Shown one piece after another: positions 56,182 to 64,000 of a stretch of 64,000 nucleotides of DNA. The stretch is from contig NZ_JAOWIF010000041.1 in the NCBI RefSeq assembly GCF_030332225.1, positions 83,557 to 147,556 on the forward strand, in the 5' to 3' direction. The DNA is from Citrobacter sp. Cu233. GTDB taxonomy: Bacteria > Pseudomonadota > Gammaproteobacteria > Enterobacterales > Enterobacteriaceae. The notes beneath the pieces were generated by a model. That model saw only the letters and a list, made by a program, of their open reading frames with translations, was not told the DNA's origin and ran no database searches. The first letter of the stretch is position 1, and each line of letters begins with the position of its first letter. The position numbers and the translations under genes were made by a program.

Positions 56182-57342
56182 TTAGCTTGGATCGACTGGC
56201 ACGACATTCTCACTTGGATAACAGCCAAGTACTTTCATCGAACGGGTTATTTCGCCCAACTCTTTCAGCGCTTTCTGCATCTCCGGCGACTCCAGGTTGG
56301 CCTGAATATCGAGATAAAACATCTCTTCCCACGGATTACCATGGATCGGGCGTGATTCCAGCCTGGTCATAATCAGATTATGGTTACGCAGTACCAGCAG
56401 CGCTTCAACCAGAGCACCTGCCTGTTGTCCTGTCGCCATCAGCAACGTTGTTTTCGCTGGAACCTGGTCGGAAACATTGATTGCTTTGCGTGCCAGTACC
56501 ACGAAGCGGGTAATGTTTTGCGTCTGATTAGCTTCAATATGCTCAAGTACCTGCAGACCATGTAGTACACCACCGGCTTCGCTCCCCAGGGCTGCCACGC
56601 GTGGCGAGTTAGCCTGGGCGACCTTTTCCATCGCAGCTGAAGTGCTTTCAGTGTATTCAATCTTCCAGTGCGGATAGCGGTTCAGGAACTTGCTGCACTG
56701 CTGGAACGGTTGCGGGTGGCTGTATACCGTGTCGATGCTCTCCAGATCGGTTGTTCCCGACACCAGTACGCAATGGTCGATAGTAATCGTCATCTCTCCG
56801 ACAATAGAGAGGCTGGTGTGCTGCAGCAGATCGTAAACGTCATTAATTGCACCGGAACTGGTGTTTTCAATAGGTACTACCGCATAGTCTGCCTGTCCGG
56901 TTTCAACCTGATTAAAAATATCGGCAAATTTCGCGCAGCCGCTTTCAATAAACTGCTCAAAATGACGTGCGGCGTACTGACGTGCTGCAAGGTGTGAGTA
57001 AGAACCTTTTGGTCCCAGGAAGGCAACACGAGCAGAATGCGGGTTGATCTTATTCAGATGCTGCTGAAGGAGTGCCTGCTGGGTCAGGACGGAGTCTTCG
57101 ATAATAAGCTGGAACAAGCGCGTGATGTAGTGGGCATCGAGGTGATGTGCTTTACCAAGCTGAATTAAACGGTCCAGCAGGTCGCGTTCCCGATCAATAT
57201 CGCGTACCGGGCGATGAGACAGCAACTTGGCTTTGCCGACTTCTACCGCCAGACCACGTCGTTCTGCCAGCAGGGCCAGTAATTTTTCATCCAGCGAGCT
57301 GATCTTTTCTCGCAGCGCCAGTAACGGGTTTTCCGATGTCAT
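56182..57342 (-). CDS. pheA: Chorismate mutase/prephenate dehydratase (P-protein)
   Basis: This 386-residue protein has a chorismate mutase (about 1-95), a prephenate dehydratase (about 105-285, [20 protein letters not shown] and [20 protein letters not shown]) and a C-terminal ACT domain (about 298-380, [20 protein letters not shown] with ESRP) for phenylalanine feedback. It is full length. Expression should be controlled by the pheL attenuator. Confidence 0.98.
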   Translation of the reverse strand: MTSENPLLALREKISSLDEKLLALLAERRGLAVEVGKAKLLSHRPVRDIDRERDLLDRLIQLGKAHHLDAHYITRLFQLIIEDSVLTQQALLQQHLNKINPHSARVAFLGPKGSYSHLAARQYAARHFEQFIESGCAKFADIFNQVETGQADYAVVPIENTSSGAINDVYDLLQHTSLSIVGEMTITIDHCVLVSGTTDLESIDTVYSHPQPFQQCSKFLNRYPHWKIEYTESTSAAMEKVAQANSPRVAALGSEAGGVLHGLQVLEHIEANQTQNITRFVVLARKAINVSDQVPAKTTLLMATGQQAGALVEALLVLRNHNLIMTRLESRPIHGNPWEEMFYLDIQANLESPEMQKALKELGEITRSMKVLGCYPSENVVPVDPS

Positions 57343-57370
57343 AGTGTTGCCTTTCTTGTTATCAATAAAA

Positions 57371-57395
57371 AAGGCCCCCCGGTGTGGGAGGCCTT
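57371..57395 (-). terminator. pheA attenuator terminator
   Basis: AAGGCCTCCC pairs with GGGGGGCCTT, with an imperfect loop, followed by a U-run on the minus strand. It lies between pheL and pheA and forms the attenuator used when phenylalanyl-tRNA is plentiful. Confidence 0.9.
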
Positions 57396-57441
57396 ATTGT
57401 TCGTCTTCGCATTCTTTATCACACGACGAAACGCCTCCCAT

Positions 57442-57489
57442 TCAGGGGAAGGTAAAAAAGAATGCGAAGAAGAACGGGACAAGTTTCAT
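57442..57489 (-). CDS. pheL: pheA leader peptide
   Basis: A 15-codon peptide, MKLVPFFFAFFFTFP, has seven Phe codons. Ribosome stalling on it when Phe-tRNA is scarce prevents the attenuator. It differs from E. coli (MKHIPFFF...) only at residues 3 and 4. Confidence 0.95.
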   Translation of the reverse strand: MKLVPFFFAFFFTFP

Positions 57490-57549
57490 GTCATTTTCCT
57501 TTGGCTACATCAGTAAAGTACCCGTACTGTTTTCACCCTGTCAACAAAA

Positions 57550-57569
57550 AACGCGCCCGAAGGCGCGTT
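57550..57569 (-). terminator. raiA terminator
   Basis: AACGCGCC (57550-57557) and GGCGCGTT (57562-57569) form a stem with loop CGAA and a U-run on the minus strand. Confidence 0.9.
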
Positions 57570-57592
57570 GGCGATACACTCAATGTAAGGGA

Positions 57593-58000
<408 letters not shown>

Positions 58001-58159
58001 TTAAATCACATTATTTTGTCGCTTTTTGTCAAGAAAACCTTTTTGTGAGGCACAGCAGGAACAGGCGATTTTTTACTTGAGGAATACCTGAAAGCAGGCC
58101 ATATTTGATAGGATGCGTCGCAGCTAAACCGCTTCAGTTGTGGCCTTAACGGATAAAAA

Positions 58160-58183
58160 AACGGCAGCCCAAAGGCTGCCGTT
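58160..58183 (-). terminator. bamD terminator
   Basis: ACGGCAGCC (58161-58169) and GGCTGCCGT (58174-58182) form a perfect stem followed by a U-run on the minus strand. Confidence 0.92.
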
Positions 58184-58200
58184 TTGCATTATGAGGTCAA

Positions 58201-58938
58201 TCAGGTGTTGCTGCTGTTAGCGGCAATGATTTTCGCTACTTTTTCTGCCTGGGCATTCATCTGCATTTGGCGATAAGCGTTTTCCATCAACGGCAGGGCA
58301 TCACGCGTTGCCTGGGTATCCGGATAGTCACGCAGCATACCTTCCACACGGTTCACGACGGCAACCCATGCGCCACGGGCGGTATAGTACTCAGCAACAG
58401 AGTATTCATACTTCGCCAGACGATCTTTCAGGAACACCAGACGCTTAGTGGCATCGGTTGTGTACTGGCTGTTCGGATAACCACGTACCAGTTTGGAAAA
58501 GTCATTAAACGCAGCTCGGGCATGCTGTGGATCGCGATCGCTACGATCGACGCCAAAGAATCCTTGCAGTGCGCTATCGTCCAGCGCCATATTGGTCAGG
58601 CCACGCATGTACATGACATAATCAATGTTCGGGTGAGTCGGGTTCAGACGAATAAAACGATCGATGGCAGCCTGAGCAAGTGGCAGATCGGCGTTTTTGT
58701 AGTAGGCGTAGATGAGATCTAATTGCACCTGCTGGGAATACGGTCCAAATGGATAGCGGTTATCCAACGCTTCCAATTGCGTTATTGCCTGTTTCCAGTT
58801 ACCGTCCTGCAGCTTTTGCTGAGCAGTCGCGTAGATTTCATTTGGCGGATTATCGGGCACCTCTTCCTTTGAACCAGAGCAACCCGCCAAAAACAGGCTC
58901 AACGTGGCTGCTGCCACCAGATATTTCATGCGCGTCAT
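58201..58938 (-). CDS. bamD: Outer-membrane assembly lipoprotein BamD
   Basis: This 245-residue essential Bam-complex lipoprotein has lipobox LAGC (Cys20) and five tetratricopeptide repeats (about 30-240), for example [20 protein letters not shown] and [20 protein letters not shown]. It is the same length as E. coli. It is divergent from rluD. Confidence 0.98.
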   Translation of the reverse strand: MTRMKYLVAAATLSLFLAGCSGSKEEVPDNPPNEIYATAQQKLQDGNWKQAITQLEALDNRYPFGPYSQQVQLDLIYAYYKNADLPLAQAAIDRFIRLNPTHPNIDYVMYMRGLTNMALDDSALQGFFGVDRSDRDPQHARAAFNDFSKLVRGYPNSQYTTDATKRLVFLKDRLAKYEYSVAEYYTARGAWVAVVNRVEGMLRDYPDTQATRDALPLMENAYRQMQMNAQAEKVAKIIAANSSNT

Positions 58939-59069
58939 GACGTTTTGACTTTCCTCAAAATGTTATACGGGAGATTCTCTGTTCCTGCTCCCGGTTAAGA
59001 CCAGCTACAATAGCACACTATATTAAACGGCAAAGCCGTAAAACCCAACGTTAAACGAAGAAGCAGTTT

Positions 59070-60050
59070 ATGGCACAACGAGTAGAACTCACCGCAACAG
59101 TCTCCGAAAATCAGCTTGGTCAACGCTTAGATCAGGCTTTGGCCGAATTGTTCCCTGATTATTCGCGATCGCGCATAAAAGAATGGATCCTCGACCAGCG
59201 CGTACTGGTAAATGGCAATCTTTGCGATAAGCCAAAAGAAAAGGTGTTAGGTGGAGAGCGTGTCTCCATCAATGCTGAAATTGATGAAGAGATTCGTTTT
59301 GAAGCTCAGGATATCCCGCTGGATATCGTTTATGAAGATGACGACATTCTCGTCATCAACAAACCACGTGACCTGGTGGTACATCCAGGTGCGGGCAATC
59401 CTGATGGTACGGTCTTGAATGCGTTGCTGCATTACTACCCGCCCATTGCGGATGTTCCACGTGCAGGTATCGTGCACCGTCTGGATAAAGACACAACCGG
59501 GCTTATGGTTGTGGCAAAAACTGTCCCCGCGCAAACACGCCTGGTCGAGTCATTGCAGCTGCGCGAAATCACTCGTGAGTATGAAGCCGTGGCGATTGGC
59601 CATATGACAGCGGGCGGTACGGTCGAAGAACCGATCAGCCGTCATCCAACCAAACGTACGCATATGTCAGTGCATCCAATGGGGAAACCTGCGGTAACGC
59701 ACTATCGCATTATGGAGCATTTCCGTGTGCACACGCGTCTGCGGTTGCGTCTGGAAACCGGACGTACGCACCAGATCCGCGTGCACATGGCGCATATCAC
59801 CCATCCGCTGGTGGGCGATCAGGTCTACGGCGGTCGTCCGCGCCCGCCGAAAGGCGCTTCTGACGAGTTTATCTCCGTGCTGCGTAAGTTTGACCGTCAG
59901 GCGCTGCACGCGACCATGTTGCGTTTGTATCATCCGATTTCCGGTATCGAGATGGAATGGCATGCGCCAATTCCGCAAGATATGGTGGAGCTTATCGAAG
60001 TGATGCGCGCTGATTTCGAAGAGCATAAGGATGATGTTGCCTGGTTATGA
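59070..60050 (+). CDS. rluD: 23S rRNA pseudouridine synthase RluD
   Basis: This 326-residue enzyme makes pseudouridines 1911, 1915 and 1917 in helix 69. An S4 domain (about 15-75) is followed by the synthase core with catalytic Asp in HRLDKDTTGLMV (about 139). It is close to E. coli over the whole length and overlaps pgeF. Confidence 0.98.
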   Translation: MAQRVELTATVSENQLGQRLDQALAELFPDYSRSRIKEWILDQRVLVNGNLCDKPKEKVLGGERVSINAEIDEEIRFEAQDIPLDIVYEDDDILVINKPRDLVVHPGAGNPDGTVLNALLHYYPPIADVPRAGIVHRLDKDTTGLMVVAKTVPAQTRLVESLQLREITREYEAVAIGHMTAGGTVEEPISRHPTKRTHMSVHPMGKPAVTHYRIMEHFRVHTRLRLRLETGRTHQIRVHMAHITHPLVGDQVYGGRPRPPKGASDEFISVLRKFDRQALHATMLRLYHPISGIEMEWHAPIPQDMVELIEVMRADFEEHKDDVAWL

Positions 60051-60778
60051 GTAAGCTAATTGTCCCGCAGTGGCCGATACCTCAGGGTGTCGCGGCCTGT
60101 AGTTCTACCCGCATTGGCGGCGTCAGTATGTCGCCTTATGATTCGCTGAACCTGGGTGCCCATTGTGGCGATAACCCGGAGCATGTGGAAGAGAACCGCA
60201 AGCGGCTGTTTGCTGCGGGCAATCTGCCTTCGAAACCCGTCTGGCTTGAACAGGTACACGGTAAAGACGTCCTGAAATTAAGCGGCGGGCCATACTTATC
60301 TAAACGTGCAGATGCGTCCTACAGTAATACGCCAGGCACCGTATGTGCGGTGATGACGGCGGACTGTCTGCCGGTGCTGTTTTGTAATCGTGCTGGAACA
60401 GAAGTGGCGGCGGCCCATGCGGGCTGGCGCGGGTTATGTGAAGGTGTGCTGGAAGAAACTGTGGCGTGCTTTGCCGACAAACCGGAAAACATTATTGCCT
60501 GGTTAGGGCCGGCGATAGGTCCGATCGCGTTTGAGGTAGGTGCAGAAGTTCGCGCCGCGTTTATGGCAAAAGATCCGCAAGCTGACAGTGCATTTGTGCT
60601 GCGTGGTGAAAAATATCTGGCGGATATCTATCAGCTTGCACGTCAACGTCTGGCAAATGTGGGGGTAGAAAACGTCTACGGTGGTGACCATTGCACCTTC
60701 AGCGAAAGTGAGACGTTCTTCTCTTATCGTCGCGACAATACCACGGGTCGTATGGCAAGTTTTATTTGGCTGATATAA
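60047..60778 (+). CDS. pgeF: Peptidoglycan editing factor PgeF (YfiH)
   Basis: This 243-residue DUF152 laccase-like protein removes wrongly incorporated L-Ser from peptidoglycan precursors (UDP-MurNAc-L-Ser hydrolysis). Metal-binding motifs are EQVHGKDV, TADCLPVLFC, AAHAGWRGL and GDHCTFSE. Its ATG overlaps the rluD stop (ATGA). Confidence 0.96.
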   Translation: MSKLIVPQWPIPQGVAACSSTRIGGVSMSPYDSLNLGAHCGDNPEHVEENRKRLFAAGNLPSKPVWLEQVHGKDVLKLSGGPYLSKRADASYSNTPGTVCAVMTADCLPVLFCNRAGTEVAAAHAGWRGLCEGVLEETVACFADKPENIIAWLGPAIGPIAFEVGAEVRAAFMAKDPQADSAFVLRGEKYLADIYQLARQRLANVGVENVYGGDHCTFSESETFFSYRRDNTTGRMASFIWLI

Positions 60779-60840
60779 CCTAAAGAATCAAGACGATCCG
60801 GTACGTGTAATTTTCTTTTCACATAATTCAGGTCATTCAC

Positions 60841-60868
60841 CTTGAATAATTGAGGGATGACCTCATTT
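60841..60868 (+). promoter_or_regulatory. Sigma-32 heat-shock promoter of clpB
   Basis: CTTGAA (60841-60846) and CCTCATTT (60861-60868) are 14 bp apart, essentially as in E. coli clpB. Confidence 0.9.
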
Positions 60869-60907
60869 AATCTCCAGTAGCAATTTTGACCTGTTATGGG
60901 AGGAGTT

Positions 60908-63481
60908 ATGCGTCTGGATCGTCTTACTAATAAATTCCAGCTTGCTCTTGCCGATGCCCAGTCACTCGCACTGGGGCACGACAACCAATTCATCGAACCA
61001 CTTCATCTAATGAGCGCCTTGCTGAATCAGGAAGGGGGATCGGTTCGTCCTTTGTTAACGTCCGCTGGCATTAATGCTGGCCAGTTACGCACAGCGATTG
61101 ATCAGGCATTGAGCCGTTTACCACAGGTAGAAGGTACCGGTGGTGATGTTCAGCCTTCTCAGGATCTGGTGCGTGCACTGAATCTTTGCGACAAGCTGGC
61201 GCAAAAACGTGGAGACAATTTCATTTCGTCAGAACTGTTCGTTCTGGCGGCGCTTGAGTCGCGCGGTACGCTGACCGATTTATTAAAATCAGCAGGAGCG
61301 ACAACCGCCAATATCACTCAGGCAATTGAACAAATGCGTGGAGGTGAAAGCGTGAATGACCAGGGGGCTGAAGACCAACGTCAGGCCTTGAAAAAATATA
61401 CTGTAGACCTGACCGAACGCGCCGAACAAGGCAAGCTCGATCCGGTTATCGGTCGTGATGAAGAAATTCGCCGTACGATTCAGGTGCTGCAACGTCGTAC
61501 TAAAAACAACCCGGTTTTGATCGGTGAGCCAGGTGTTGGTAAAACCGCTATCGTCGAGGGGTTAGCACAGCGAATCATTAACGGTGAAGTACCTGAAGGG
61601 TTAAAAGGTCGTCGTGTCCTGGCGCTGGATATGGGCGCGCTGGTGGCCGGGGCGAAGTATCGCGGTGAGTTTGAAGAACGTTTAAAAGGTGTGCTGAACG
61701 ATCTCTCGAAACAGGAAGGCAACGTCATTCTGTTTATCGATGAGTTGCATACTATGGTCGGTGCAGGTAAAGCCGATGGCGCGATGGACGCCGGTAACAT
61801 GCTGAAACCGGCACTGGCGCGCGGGGAGTTGCACTGCGTAGGGGCCACCACGCTTGATGAATACCGCCAGTACATCGAAAAAGATGCGGCACTGGAACGT
61901 CGTTTCCAGAAAGTGTTTGTGGCTGAGCCATCAGTAGAAGACACCATCGCCATTTTGCGTGGTCTGAAAGAACGTTACGAGCTGCACCACCACGTACAGA
62001 TTACTGACCCGGCAATTGTTGCGGCTGCCACGTTGTCTCACCGCTACATTGCTGACCGTCAGTTGCCGGATAAAGCTATCGACCTTATCGATGAAGCTGC
62101 GTCCAGTATCCGTATGCAGATTGACTCTAAGCCGGAAGAACTCGACAGACTCGATCGCCGTATTATCCAGCTCAAGCTGGAACAGCAGGCGTTAATGAAA
62201 GAGTCTGATGAGGCAAGTAAAAAACGCCTTGATATGCTTAATGAAGAACTGGACGACAAAGAGCGCCAGTATTCAGAATTAGAAGAAGAGTGGAAAGCTG
62301 AAAAAGCGTCCCTCTCCGGCACGCAAACCATCAAGGCTGAGCTGGAACAGGCAAAAATCGCTATCGAACAGGCGCGTCGTGTCGGTGATCTGGCGCGCAT
62401 GTCTGAACTGCAGTACGGCAAAATTCCGGAACTGGAAAAACAGCTGGAAGCTGCAACCCAGTCTGAAGGTAAAACTATGCGTCTGCTGCGTAATAAAGTG
62501 ACGGATGCAGAAATCGCCGAAGTGCTGGCGCGCTGGACCGGTATCCCGGTGGCTCGTATGTTGGAAGGCGAGCGGGAAAAATTGTTGCGAATGGAACAGG
62601 ATCTGCACAGCCGCGTGATTGGCCAGAACGAAGCGGTAGAAGCGGTATCTAACGCCATCCGTCGTAGCCGTGCAGGATTGTCTGATCCGAATCGTCCGAT
62701 CGGTTCATTCTTGTTCCTGGGACCAACCGGTGTCGGTAAAACCGAGCTGTGCAAAGCACTGGCGAACTTTATGTTCGACAGTGACGATGCGATGGTCCGT
62801 ATCGATATGTCCGAGTTTATGGAGAAACACTCGGTATCTCGTCTGGTAGGTGCGCCTCCGGGATATGTCGGTTATGAAGAGGGGGGATACCTGACGGAAG
62901 CGGTGCGCCGTCGTCCTTATTCCGTCATTCTGCTGGATGAAGTGGAAAAAGCGCATCCGGATGTCTTCAACATTCTGCTGCAGGTGCTTGACGATGGTCG
63001 TTTGACTGACGGGCAGGGGAGAACGGTTGATTTCCGTAATACGGTTGTCATCATGACCTCGAACCTGGGCTCAGATCTGATTCAGGAGCGTTTCGGTGAG
63101 CTGGATTACAGCCATATGAAAGATATGGTACTGGGTGTCGTGAGTCAGAACTTCCGCCCGGAATTCATCAACCGTATAGATGAGGTTGTTGTATTCCACC
63201 CGCTGGGTGAGAAACACATTGCCTCTATTGCCAAAATTCAGCTGCAGCGTCTGTACAAACGTCTGGAAGAGCGTGGCTATGAAATCCACATCTCTGACGA
63301 AGCGCTTAAATTGCTGAGTGTGAATGGTTATGACCCTGTGTATGGTGCACGTCCATTGAAACGTGCTATCCAGCAGCAGATAGAAAACCCACTGGCACAG
63401 CAAATCTTGTCTGGTGAGCTGATTCCAGGCAAAACGATTCGTCTGGAAGTGAATGACGATCGTATTGTGGCAGTGCAATAA
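60908..63481 (+). CDS. clpB: Disaggregase ClpB
   Basis: This 857-residue AAA+ chaperone pulls proteins out of aggregates with DnaK/DnaJ/GrpE. It has an N domain (1-145), NBD1 with GEPGVGKT (about 206), a long coiled-coil M domain (about 410-525), and NBD2 with GPTGVGKT (about 605) and [12 protein letters not shown]. The start [11 protein letters not shown] at 60908 with GGGAGGAG site matches the E. coli full-length start. The internal start that gives ClpB-95 (GTG near 61351, ESVNDQ) is also present. Confidence 0.98.
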   Translation: MRLDRLTNKFQLALADAQSLALGHDNQFIEPLHLMSALLNQEGGSVRPLLTSAGINAGQLRTAIDQALSRLPQVEGTGGDVQPSQDLVRALNLCDKLAQKRGDNFISSELFVLAALESRGTLTDLLKSAGATTANITQAIEQMRGGESVNDQGAEDQRQALKKYTVDLTERAEQGKLDPVIGRDEEIRRTIQVLQRRTKNNPVLIGEPGVGKTAIVEGLAQRIINGEVPEGLKGRRVLALDMGALVAGAKYRGEFEERLKGVLNDLSKQEGNVILFIDELHTMVGAGKADGAMDAGNMLKPALARGELHCVGATTLDEYRQYIEKDAALERRFQKVFVAEPSVEDTIAILRGLKERYELHHHVQITDPAIVAAATLSHRYIADRQLPDKAIDLIDEAASSIRMQIDSKPEELDRLDRRIIQLKLEQQALMKESDEASKKRLDMLNEELDDKERQYSELEEEWKAEKASLSGTQTIKAELEQAKIAIEQARRVGDLARMSELQYGKIPELEKQLEAATQSEGKTMRLLRNKVTDAEIAEVLARWTGIPVARMLEGEREKLLRMEQDLHSRVIGQNEAVEAVSNAIRRSRAGLSDPNRPIGSFLFLGPTGVGKTELCKALANFMFDSDDAMVRIDMSEFMEKHSVSRLVGAPPGYVGYEEGGYLTEAVRRRPYSVILLDEVEKAHPDVFNILLQVLDDGRLTDGQGRTVDFRNTVVIMTSNLGSDLIQERFGELDYSHMKDMVLGVVSQNFRPEFINRIDEVVVFHPLGEKHIASIAKIQLQRLYKRLEERGYEIHISDEALKLLSVNGYDPVYGARPLKRAIQQQIENPLAQQILSGELIPGKTIRLEVNDDRIVAVQ

Positions 63482-63498
63482 GTCACAAAACCTAAATA

Positions 63499-63525
63499 AA
63501 CGGGCCCTGCGGGGCTCGTTTTTGT
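63499..63525 (+). terminator. clpB terminator
   Basis: AACGGGCCC (63499-63507) and GGGCTCGTT (63512-63520) pair with one G-U pair and are followed by TTTTTG. Confidence 0.88.
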
Positions 63526-63595
63526 TTAAAAACCAGGCGAATATGGCCGTATTGGCTGAAAAATAATCGCTTGATAAGTTTTTCGTATTTTTAAC

Positions 63596-63623
63596 TTGTC
63601 AGCCTGAAATAACTCCCTATAAT
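63596..63623 (+). promoter_or_regulatory. rrn P1 promoter
   Basis: TTGTCA (63596-63601) and TATAAT (63618-63623) are 16 bp apart with a GC-rich discriminator (GCGCCTCC). An A/T-rich UP-element region lies upstream (about 63556-63594). This is the growth-rate and ppGpp-controlled promoter. Confidence 0.93.
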
Positions 63624-63714
63624 GCGCCTCCACTGACACGGAACAACGGATTACACGCCGCCGGGTCAGCGGGGTTCCACTGAGAATCTCACGAAGAAAA
63701 GCGAAATTAAATGC

Positions 63715-63742
63715 TTGACTTCGTAGCGGGATGGCGTATTAT
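63715..63742 (+). promoter_or_regulatory. rrn P2 promoter
   Basis: TTGACT (63715-63720) and TATTAT (63737-63742) are 16 bp apart, in the place of rrn P2. Confidence 0.9.
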
Positions 63743-63779
63743 GCACACCCCGCGCCGCTGAGAAAAAGCGAAGCGGCAC

Positions 63780-63791
63780 TGCTCTTTAACA
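63780..63791 (+). promoter_or_regulatory. rrn boxA antitermination site
   Basis: TGCTCTTTAACA matches boxA, where NusB/NusE load to suppress Rho termination over the rRNA genes. Confidence 0.9.
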
Positions 63792-63923
63792 ATTTATCAG
63801 ACAATCTGTGTGGGCACTCGAGGATACGGATTCTTAACGTCGCAAGACGAAAAATGAATACCAAGTCTCAACGAGTGAACACGTAATTCATTACGAAGTT
63901 TAATTCATTGAGCATCAAACTTT

Positions 63924-64000
63924 AAATTGAAGAGTTTGATCATGGCTCAGATTGAACGCTGGCGGCAGGCCTAACACATGCAAGTCGAACGGTAGCACAG
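63924..64000 (+). rRNA. rrs: 16S ribosomal RNA, 5' part
   Basis: The mature 5' end AAATTGAAGAGTTTGATCAT starts at 63924, and only 77 bases are in the window. The end GTCGAACGGTAGCACAG in the V1 region is of the Citrobacter/Enterobacter kind, not the E. coli GGTAACAGG kind. Confidence 0.98.

Overview
The window is chromosomal DNA from a member of the Enterobacteriaceae. The core genes keep the E. coli/Salmonella order (ssrA, smpB, ratA, rnfH, bamE, recN, nadK, grpE, yfjD, ypjD, ffh, the rpsP-rimM-trmD-rplS operon, yfiBNR, yfiL, aroF-tyrA, pheA, raiA, bamD, rluD, pgeF, clpB, then an rrn operon). The first bases of the 16S gene and a bap-type adhesin/type I secretion locus between smpB and ssrA fit Citrobacter or a close relative better than E. 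coli. This species guess is an inference.

Layout. Positions 1-886: the cut-off end of an alpha/beta hydrolase gene, a 31-codon relic of a P4-type integrase, and the original ssrA terminator. Positions 887-22567: a P2/186-type prophage in the 3' end of ssrA (tmRNA), bounded by 50-bp direct repeats (attL, attR). Its left part is complete: integrase, CI repressor, Cox-like regulator, CII, Fil, small early proteins, Dam methylase and the A-type replication initiator. Its right part is badly deleted: gene M (small terminase) runs directly into the middle of gene T (tape measure), so head completion, lysis, baseplate, fibre, sheath and tube genes are absent. The prophage cannot make plaque-forming particles alone. 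It still holds int, a probable cos site, both terminase genes (M shortened), portal, scaffold, capsid, U, D and ogr.

The prophage cargo is the least explained part: an AT-rich membrane protein translationally coupled to int, two lipoprotein genes, a 62-residue protein behind a near-perfect LexA box, and an AT-rich AlbA_2/ATPase-type protein between cos and portal. These are the best candidates for undescribed functions such as phage exclusion or prophage induction.

Positions 22520-38734: intact tmRNA, whose 3' end and downstream terminator are now supplied by the phage, then a type I secretion locus (adaptor, ABC ATPase, TolC-like channel) with a 3637-residue BapA-like adhesin of about 26 Ig-like repeats. 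Positions 39275-63520: ordinary core genome for trans-translation, SOS repair, NAD phosphorylation, protein targeting, ribosome and tRNA maturation, c-di-GMP signalling, aromatic amino-acid synthesis with its TyrR and attenuation controls, outer-membrane assembly and chaperones. Positions 63596-64000: tandem rrn promoters, boxA and the first 77 bases of 16S rRNA.

All calls are from reading the sequence and recalling families; no database search was possible.
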